DNA of 64,000 bases from Algibacter miyuki (GTDB lineage: Bacteria; Bacteroidota; Bacteroidia; Flavobacteriales; Flavobacteriaceae): the NCBI RefSeq assembly GCF_042427745.1, contig NZ_JBHMFA010000034.1; one strand, 5' to 3'. The position numbers and the translations under genes are program-made. How positions within the stretch are numbered: the stretch's first letter is position 1; every line of letters begins with the position of its first letter. The notes beneath the pieces were generated by a model that saw nothing but the letters and a program-made list of their open reading frames with translations, ran no database searches and was not told the origin of the DNA. Shown piece by piece: positions 54,953 to 62,263 of the stretch.

Positions 54953-56473
54953 ATGATAAAAACACTAAAAACCTTTGGTTTAGCAACGCTTCTTACAAGC
55001 GTGCTTGCATGTGGTTCTCACACAAAAAAAGAGATAAAAACAGTAAAACAACCTAATATTATTTTCTTCTTAGTTGATGATATGGGTTGGATGGATACCA
55101 GTATAAACGGAAGTGAATACTACGAAACCCCTAACATGGAGCGGTTAGCAAAAATGGGAATGAAATTTACCCATGCCTATGCAGCTAACCCGCTATGCTC
55201 GCCAACCAGATCTAGTATTTTAACAGGTCAAGACCCTGCAAGAGTTCGTATTACTATGCCTGGAGGCCATTTACCTCCAAACCCAAATCAAGATTTAAGT
55301 GCAAAAAAAGGAGCGCCCTGGCAAAAAATGGCAACACCAGATTCAAGAACCTTTCTTACTACAAATCAATTTACTATTGCCGAAGCCTTAAAAGATAATG
55401 GATATACAACCGCTCATATTGGTAAATGGCATTTAGGTCAAAAAGGCTATTGGCCAGAAGATCATGGATTCGACATAAATATTGGCGGCCAACAACATCC
55501 AGGACCTCCAAGTTATTTTTCGCCTTATAAAATACCGAATTTACCAAACGGAGAAAAGCACGAATACATAACAGATAGAGTTACAAAAGAAGCAGTAAAT
55601 TTTCTTGACAATCAGACAAAAGACAAACCCTTTTTCTTAAACGTATGGCAATATGGTGTCCACGCCCCTTATCAAGCACCAAAAGAATTAATTGCCAAAT
55701 ATGCGGCTAAAAAAGATCCTCGTGGCAAACAAAACAGCCCAATTATGGGAGGCATGATGGAGAAAGTAGATGAGAGTTTAGGTGCCATCTTGGATAAATT
55801 AGAAGCTCTTGATATTATGGAAGATACGGTTATCGTTTTCTATTCTGATAACGGTGGAAACATGTACGACGTGGTTAATGGAGATTTTCCAACCAACAAC
55901 TACCCTTTAAGTTTTGGTAAAGGAAATATCTATGAAGGCGGTATTAGAGTGCCTTGTATTGTATCTTGGAAAGGTAAAATTAAACCACATTCTACTTCAG
56001 ATGAAATCATTCAAAGCACCGACTTTTATCCAACCCTATTAGATATAACAAATACAAAGCAAAACCCAGAGCAAAAACTAGATGGTATATCGTTAAGTGA
56101 CTTACTAACTAAACAAAAACCACTAAACAGAAAAGCGGTATTTTCTCACTTTCCACATTATGTTCCCGCCACAGGCAACTATCCTACAACAGCAGTATGG
56201 CACGAAGATTATAAATTACTAAAAGTGTATGGTGAAGGACCTAACAGAACTCCCGAATATAAATTATTCAACTTAAAAGAAGATATTTCTGAAAGCAATA
56301 ACATTGCGGCAAATAAAGAAAAACTAGTTCAGAGCATGACAAAAATGCTCGATAATTATCTTAACGATATTGATGCTCTAGTTCCAGTAAAAAATCCTAA
56401 TTATAAAAAAGGAAGTAAATCAAAATTTGGAATACCCCCAATATTTCCTATTAAAAACTATCCAAGCTACTAA
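54953..56473 (+). CDS. S1 family sulfatase lipoprotein
   Basis: 506 residues with lipobox Cys20 ('SVLACGSHT'). Metal Asp42-43 in 'FFLVDDMGWMDTSING', formylglycine Cys82 in CSPTR, 'AHIGKWHLGQKGYWPEDHGFDINIGG', 'FYSDNGGNMYDV' and 'GKGNIYEGGIRVPCIVSW'. Paralogous to the sulfatase at 43228-44757. Second gene of the plus-strand operon, immediately after GH78 and 14 bp before GH43, which suggests that these act in sequence on the same oligosaccharide. Confidence 0.93.
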   Translation: MIKTLKTFGLATLLTSVLACGSHTKKEIKTVKQPNIIFFLVDDMGWMDTSINGSEYYETPNMERLAKMGMKFTHAYAANPLCSPTRSSILTGQDPARVRITMPGGHLPPNPNQDLSAKKGAPWQKMATPDSRTFLTTNQFTIAEALKDNGYTTAHIGKWHLGQKGYWPEDHGFDINIGGQQHPGPPSYFSPYKIPNLPNGEKHEYITDRVTKEAVNFLDNQTKDKPFFLNVWQYGVHAPYQAPKELIAKYAAKKDPRGKQNSPIMGGMMEKVDESLGAILDKLEALDIMEDTVIVFYSDNGGNMYDVVNGDFPTNNYPLSFGKGNIYEGGIRVPCIVSWKGKIKPHSTSDEIIQSTDFYPTLLDITNTKQNPEQKLDGISLSDLLTKQKPLNRKAVFSHFPHYVPATGNYPTTAVWHEDYKLLKVYGEGPNRTPEYKLFNLKEDISESNNIAANKEKLVQSMTKMLDNYLNDIDALVPVKNPNYKKGSKSKFGIPPIFPIKNYPSY

Positions 56474-56487
56474 AAAATAAAAAACTT

Positions 56488-57822
56488 ATGAAAACTGTTT
56501 TTCAAATATTATTACTCTCTTTTATTGTTCTTATAAATTGTGAAAAAGCATATTCTCAGAATCCAATTATAAGAGGCTATGCAGATCCCGCCATGAAGGT
56601 TCATGATGGAAAAATGTATATGGCTATTGGCAAAGACGATGCTATTGGAAACAAAGGATTTAAAATGACCTATTGGACTATTATTTCATCTACCGATTTA
56701 CGAGATTGGAAAGTTGAAGCACATATAGATCCAAAAGATACTTATTTAGGTGAAGCTAGCACAAGATGTTGGGCCGCAGATCTTGCTTTTAAAAATGATA
56801 AAGTGTATTTCTACTTTTCTAACGCTGGCGAAGAAACAGGTTTATTGGTTGCAGATACTCCACAAGGACCTTACGTAGATATTTACAACAAAGCCTTTTT
56901 ACCAAAAGGAATGTCTGAAAATTACGAATATGACCCAACCACTTTTACAGATGACGATGGGAGACACTATCTGATATACGGTAGAAATGGGTTTATTCTA
57001 AATAAAATGTTGTACTACCAACTTATTGAATTAAACGATGATATGGTCTCACTAAAAGGAGAACCAATTTCGTTAAAAACCGATACCGAATTTGGTTTTG
57101 GAGAAAAAGGGAGAGCTAGAGATCATCAATATTTTCATAAATATGGAGACACGTATTATTTAAGCTGTGCAGGAATTTATAGAACGTCCAAAAACATAGA
57201 AGGGCCTTACGTTAATGAAAGAAGTACTGGACAACCCAAAGGACACGCTAGTTTTGCAAATTACAATGGGCAAAGTTACCATGCTTGGGAATTTACATGC
57301 GCTCCTTATGACAATAGAGCATATAGGCAAGTTATGATGACTTATTTACACTATAAAGATAATGGTGATATGATTAGCGACCCCAATTTTATAGAAACAG
57401 GTAAATATTATGAAACTGGTGTTGGAAGCTATAGTGCATTATGGGATACTATCGAGGCTGAATGGTTTTTTAAAAAGTCTGAAGGCATTCAGAAAAAAGA
57501 AGGACAAGATGGTTTTGTTTTGAAAAATATTCAAAATAACGACTATGTAAACTTTCCAAGCATCATAAAAATGGATGCTAATACTACTATTAATTTTGAG
57601 GTGGCTTCAAAAGTTGATAATGCAACCATAGAAATTCGATTAGATAGTCCAACAGGAGAATTATTAGGCACCTGTAACATACCAAATACAGGCAGTTGGG
57701 ACAGTTACAAAACCGTATCTACTACATTAAAAAACAAAAAGAAAACGCATAATCTATATTTCGTATTTAAAGGCAATAAAGGCGAGCTTGTTCACCTTAA
57801 CGCGTTTAACTTCAGTAAATAA
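56488..57822 (+). CDS. GH43 glycosidase with C-terminal CBM6-like domain
   Basis: 444-residue exported enzyme (signal to about 23, 'EKAYSQNPI'). Five-bladed propeller with catalytic base Asp in 'IRGYADPAMKVHDGK' (about 32), modulating Asp in 'YEYDPTTFTDDDGRHYLIYG' (about 152) and a candidate acid Glu in 'FGFGEKGRARDHQYFHKYGDTYYLS' (about 208). From about 320 to the end is a CBM6-type carbohydrate-binding sandwich ('DGFVLKNIQNNDYVNFPSI', 'TIEIRLDSPTGELLGTCNIPNTGSW'). Likely alpha-L-arabinofuranosidase or a related exo-enzyme. It has little similarity to the other GH43 of the window, so a different linkage or anomer is expected. Confidence 0.85.
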   Translation: MKTVFQILLLSFIVLINCEKAYSQNPIIRGYADPAMKVHDGKMYMAIGKDDAIGNKGFKMTYWTIISSTDLRDWKVEAHIDPKDTYLGEASTRCWAADLAFKNDKVYFYFSNAGEETGLLVADTPQGPYVDIYNKAFLPKGMSENYEYDPTTFTDDDGRHYLIYGRNGFILNKMLYYQLIELNDDMVSLKGEPISLKTDTEFGFGEKGRARDHQYFHKYGDTYYLSCAGIYRTSKNIEGPYVNERSTGQPKGHASFANYNGQSYHAWEFTCAPYDNRAYRQVMMTYLHYKDNGDMISDPNFIETGKYYETGVGSYSALWDTIEAEWFFKKSEGIQKKEGQDGFVLKNIQNNDYVNFPSIIKMDANTTINFEVASKVDNATIEIRLDSPTGELLGTCNIPNTGSWDSYKTVSTTLKNKKKTHNLYFVFKGNKGELVHLNAFNFSK

Positions 57823-57834
57823 ACGCATCTAAAA

Positions 57835-59295
57835 ATGAAAAAACACATTCTATTAATACTAATTGCATCCCTTTTTTTTAGCTACAAAACGATGCAATCA
57901 CAAAGTAAAAACTCAGGTAAACCAAATGTCATCATTGTATTTATAGATGATGAAGGTTATGGAGATGTTGGTGTCTATGGAGCTACTGGTTTTCAAACGC
58001 CACATATTGATAAAATGGCAAGCGAAGGCATGCGCTTTACTAATTTTTACGCAGCACAACCCGTATGCAGTGCATCTAGGGCTGGAATCATGACTGGATG
58101 CTACCCAAATAGAGTTGGCATTAACGGTGCGTTATTTCCATTTCATAATACGGGATTGAACTCAGATGAGTACACTATTGCTGAAATGTTTAAAGATCAA
58201 GGTTATGCAACAGCTTGCGTTGGTAAATGGCATTTAGGTTGGCAGAAAGAATTTTTACCATTACAACATGGTTTCGATGAATTTATTGGATTGCCTTACT
58301 CAAATGATATATGGCCCTATAGTAGCCAGACAGGAGAAAGACTTCCAAAAGATAAAGGACGTGGTAAGCTTCCTGACCTGCCTTTAATTGAAGGCAATAA
58401 AACAGTTAGTAATATTACCAGTTTTGAAGATCAAGATAACTTGACCACTATGTATACAGAGAAATCTGTGGAATTTATAAATAAGAATGCTGATAAACCT
58501 TTCTTTTTATACCTACCTCATAGCATGGGACATATTCCTTTAGGAGTATCTGACAAGTTTAAAGGAAAAAGTGAACAAGGCATGTATGGTGATGTCATGA
58601 TGGAAATTGACTGGTCTGTCGGAGAGATTACTAAAGCCTTAAAAAAGAATAATATTATGGATAACACCATTGTTATTTTCACTTCAGACAATGGTCCATG
58701 GCTTAGTTTTGGAAACCATGCAGGTTCATCTGGTGGTTTAAAAGAAGGTAAACTAAGTAGTTGGGAAGGCGGACAACGTGTGCCGTTCATCATTCGTTAT
58801 CCAAATAAAATCCCAGCAGGAACGGTTTGTAATAAATTAGGTTGTGCTATTGACTTACTTCCTACTCTAGCAGCAATGTCAAAAGGAAAATTATCTAAAA
58901 ATAAAATTGATGGTGTTGATATTAGTTCCCTTTTTAAAGGTGATTTCACATCTGATCCACGAGAAACCATTTTATACTACTACGGAAAAAACAACCTAAA
59001 CGGTGTTAGAAAAGGAAACTGGAAACTCATATTACCTCATACATACAAAAGCTATCAAAACGACATAGGAAACGATAGACAAAATGGTAAACGGAAAAAT
59101 GTAGTTATTACAGAACCCCAACTATTTGACATGACTCGTGATCCTGGGGAACAATACAACGTTATTGCAACATATCCTGAAAAAGAAAAAGAACTAATGA
59201 AAGTGGTAGAATATGCTCGTAAAGAATTAGGAGATTTAAATGTTGGTATTGAAAAAGGCACAGGAAACAGAGAAGCTGGTCAATCAAAAAACTAA
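57835..59295 (+). CDS. S1 family sulfatase, CSASR type
   Basis: 486 residues, signal peptide to about 22. Metal Asp38-39 in 'IVFIDDEGYGDVGVYG', formylglycine Cys78 in CSASR (the accepted alanine variant of the motif), 'ACVGKWHLGWQKEFLPLQHGFDEFIG', 'FTSDNGPWLSFGNHAGSSGGLKEGKLSSWEGGQRVPF'. This ending is typical of arylsulfatase A/galactosamine-6-sulfatase-like members. It lies 12 bp after the GH43 gene. Confidence 0.93.
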   Translation: MKKHILLILIASLFFSYKTMQSQSKNSGKPNVIIVFIDDEGYGDVGVYGATGFQTPHIDKMASEGMRFTNFYAAQPVCSASRAGIMTGCYPNRVGINGALFPFHNTGLNSDEYTIAEMFKDQGYATACVGKWHLGWQKEFLPLQHGFDEFIGLPYSNDIWPYSSQTGERLPKDKGRGKLPDLPLIEGNKTVSNITSFEDQDNLTTMYTEKSVEFINKNADKPFFLYLPHSMGHIPLGVSDKFKGKSEQGMYGDVMMEIDWSVGEITKALKKNNIMDNTIVIFTSDNGPWLSFGNHAGSSGGLKEGKLSSWEGGQRVPFIIRYPNKIPAGTVCNKLGCAIDLLPTLAAMSKGKLSKNKIDGVDISSLFKGDFTSDPRETILYYYGKNNLNGVRKGNWKLILPHTYKSYQNDIGNDRQNGKRKNVVITEPQLFDMTRDPGEQYNVIATYPEKEKELMKVVEYARKELGDLNVGIEKGTGNREAGQSKN

Positions 59296-59330
59296 AAAAA
59301 TATTCTTTAAGTGAAACCTTAAAAAATTTC

Positions 59331-60611
59331 ATGAAAAATAAATCCTCAATAGTAATAGTATTAGCTTTTGTACTAGTGTCTATAAATAGCCATAGTCAAT
59401 TTGAAGTTTGGTTAGGGACCACTTGCACACCAAAAAATGCCATTTTCAAAAAAGAAACTTGGGCAAATACAGCTCAATTAGTTGAAGGTTTAAATATTAA
59501 TAATACGCCTGTAAGACCAGCTGCAGGAACACCAAGTGAAGGCGAAGAGTCTCTGACTACTGGTCAATTTAATAATCTAGTAAACACCTATGAATTAGGT
59601 GGTAAAAACGGTTTTATTCCAGTTCCTAGAACTTTTTTTAAAAGTGATGCTTTCCCTGACAGAGACGATTTAATACCTTTTCTAGAAAAAAAATTCACTC
59701 AAATAGATAATGCAGGTTATACAGTAAATGGAATTATGTTTTTTGATAATTTTGTAGGTAGCAACCCAAGTACTAGAGTGGTTTATAAATATACTTTAGA
59801 AGAAGTTCAAACCATGAGAACTTGGTTGGATGCCAACCTCCCTAATGTAAAACTCATCTATAATGCACGAAATAATGGTGCTGAAAGCAGATCTTGGTGC
59901 GAAAGCAATTTGGTAGATAACATTACTATTGAAGCTAAACCGAAATTGTGGTATGATAATGCAGGTTCAAGACAAACGTTGCTTAAATGGCTTTGGACGA
60001 ATCCAAACACCATCAACAAACGTATTATTTTTCAAGTTCCGGTAAATACAATGACCAATCCTTATGGAACACCTAGCGGTTTTCAACAATTTAGAGATTT
60101 TGTGAGATGGCTTGGTACAGACCTAATGGATTTTAATTTTATGAGAAGTAATAGAGTCATTATTATGCCTGTAACTTATAATAATGCTTTTACTTTTTAT
60201 CCTGAAACCATAAATGATGGTACTACTTATGATAATACTATGACGGGAATCGCTTTATCTCTAATCGAACAAAGACGTTTATTTCAAGGTTTAGATGGCG
60301 GTCCAACCCAAGCACAGGCTTTTGATAACACTAGATATGCAGCTTTATCTACAAATGACTTTGAACTTGATGATAGTGCTATTAAATTATTCCCCAACCC
60401 ATCAAAAAAAGGGCGTGTTGTTAATTTCAAAAATTTAAAGTCTGATAATATTGAACAAATTATTGTAACAGATATCACAGGTAAAACAATTCAATATCAT
60501 TCTGAGGGTAATACGATAAAACTAACCAATGCCGATGCTGGGTTATATTTTATAAAGTTCCGTTTTCAAAATGAAAATAGTTTTATAACCAAGAAGTTAA
60601 TTATACATTAA
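59331..60611 (+). CDS. Unknown secreted T9SS protein, possible new glycoside hydrolase-like enzyme
   Basis: 426 residues: signal peptide to about 22 ('SINSHSQFEVW'), a 330-residue domain I do not recognise, and a type A T9SS sorting domain ('IKLFPNPSKKGRVVNF' about 348-363 to 'SFITKKLIIH'). The unknown domain alternates strands and helices as in a TIM barrel: 'GFIPVPRTFF', 'YTVNGIMFFDNFVGS' (acidic pair after a strand), 'LPNVKLIYNARNNGAES', 'DNITIEAKPKLWYDN', 'KRIIFQVPVNTMTNP', 'NRVIIMPVTYNNAF'. Conserved-looking acids are in 'FFDNF' and 'ITIEAK'. It sits between sulfatases in the GH78/GH43 operon. A secreted glycan-active enzyme fits the context; no family assignment is claimed. Confidence 0.6.
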   Translation: MKNKSSIVIVLAFVLVSINSHSQFEVWLGTTCTPKNAIFKKETWANTAQLVEGLNINNTPVRPAAGTPSEGEESLTTGQFNNLVNTYELGGKNGFIPVPRTFFKSDAFPDRDDLIPFLEKKFTQIDNAGYTVNGIMFFDNFVGSNPSTRVVYKYTLEEVQTMRTWLDANLPNVKLIYNARNNGAESRSWCESNLVDNITIEAKPKLWYDNAGSRQTLLKWLWTNPNTINKRIIFQVPVNTMTNPYGTPSGFQQFRDFVRWLGTDLMDFNFMRSNRVIIMPVTYNNAFTFYPETINDGTTYDNTMTGIALSLIEQRRLFQGLDGGPTQAQAFDNTRYAALSTNDFELDDSAIKLFPNPSKKGRVVNFKNLKSDNIEQIIVTDITGKTIQYHSEGNTIKLTNADAGLYFIKFRFQNENSFITKKLIIH

Positions 60612-60654
60612 ACGATTATAATAGACTTTTAAATACGCTTTTTTCATCAATTTT

Positions 60655-62186
60655 ATGGAAACTCTAAAACAAATAGCTTTACTTATTACACTCTGCATTT
60701 TCGTATCCGGTAAAGATAAATCTGAAGAAAAACAAACTTCAGAAGTCAAATTAAAGCGGCCAAACATCATTTTTTTAATGGATGATCAACATCGTTATGA
60801 CGCTTTAGGAATCATCAATAAACAAGTCCTCACGCCTACTCTAGATAGTTTAGCAAAAACGGGCGTTTTGTATAATCAAGCCGTTTGTCAAGCGCCTATG
60901 TGCGTGCCTAGCAGAACTCTATGATGTTGGGTTTATACCCAAATGAAACAGGTGTTTATAGAAATAGTGACGGCTTAAAAGATGAAGATGTTCCTGTAAA
61001 AACCATGGCAGAATATTTTAGAGAAGCAGGTTATGAAACGGCTGGTTTTGGAAAAACCCATTGGGGGAAATTTAAAACAAACACAAGAGGTTTTGAAACG
61101 CGCTATGTTTCTGAAATAAAAGAAGATGGTTCTATAAGTATGCTAGAAATGAATCCTGAATCTAAAAAGCGATATGATGCCGAAATAAAGGATATGGGTG
61201 CAGGGGAAGAAAATAATTTAGGCTATCTCGGATTTACAAGTAAATTAGATGAAACAGATCACAGAGACGGATGGATAACAAAACAAGCCATTAACTACAT
61301 AGAGAATAGAAATGACGCCAGACCTTTGTTTTTATATCTGTCTTATATGAAACCACATGCTGGACATAACGTTCCTAATGGATATGAAGATTTATATGAT
61401 TTAGACAACATTACATACCCGGAACAACCGAATTGGGAGCAAGATCAATCACCACATTCTGAAGGTGTAAACCGAAGAAAAATGTATGAGGACTATTGGA
61501 AAAATACATCAGAAGAAGAATGGAAATTAATGACCCTGCGCTATTATGCCAACATAACTTGGATAGATGATATGATGGGGCGAACTTTAAAAGCCTTAAA
61601 GCAAAAAGGCTTATTAGAAAACACTTTAATCGTCTATACTTCCGACCACGGAGAAATGTTAGGCTCGCGTTATTACAAATTCAATAAATATAATTTATAT
61701 GATGCTAGTGTACGAGTGCCTATGATTATTTCAGGAACAGCTTTACCAAAAGATATAAAACCAAACTCAGTTGATGATTTATCTGCAGAAAACACAGACC
61801 TCTTGCCTACCCTATTAAAATTTTCTAGAATAGATCAAGACAAACCTTTATTAGGAGAAAACCTCTTCAATAAAAATAGAAACGAAGCTGCTTTTTCAGC
61901 CTTACACGAGCGTCCTGGAGAAGCTGCTTTTATGTGGAGAACAAAAAACCATAAACTTATTTTAGTCTTCAACAGAAAAGAAAATGCCTTAGATTATTCT
62001 GAAAAACATATTATTACTGGCGAGTTTTATGATTTGAAAGAAGCCCCTAAGGAATGGACAAATTTATTTAACAACGTACAAACCTCTTTACTTCAAAAAG
62101 AATTTCAACAGCAACTACTTAAACATTTACACAGCCTAAAAACCAACCAATTAACTAAACTCCCTTTAAATAAAGGGCAGAAATAA
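60655..62186 (+). pseudogene. S1 family sulfatase broken by a frameshift at the active-site motif
   Basis: The first part (60655-60924, 89 residues) starts with a hydrophobic segment and contains 'NIIFLMDDQHRYDALGI' and the activating motif with Cys83 (MCVPSRT), then reads CTA-TGA and stops. The second part (60921-62186, 421 residues) is in the +2 frame and continues the family sequence directly ('MMLGLYPNETGVYRNSDGL', 'GFGKTHWGKF', 'YTSDHGEMLGSRYYKFNKYNLYDASVRVP'). One base is missing between AGAACT and ATGATG compared with the expected ...SRTSMML. The overlapping ATGATG might permit reinitiation, but the second part would lack the catalytic Cys. Either a real inactivating deletion or a sequencing error. 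Confidence 0.85.
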
Positions 62187-62192
62187 CAGGAT
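62177..62192 (+). promoter_or_regulatory. Putative regulon operator, G8-domain gene
   Basis: GCAGAAATAACAGGAT overlaps the stop codon of the broken sulfatase and lies 71 bp upstream of the ATG at 62264, which suggests that the G8 gene has its own promoter as well as possible read-through from the operon. Confidence 0.6.
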
Positions 62193-62263
62193 GGTTTTCT
62201 TAAGGTTATTAGCGATTTTTACTAAATATTATACACTTTTAACTCATTTAAAAATTAATATTT

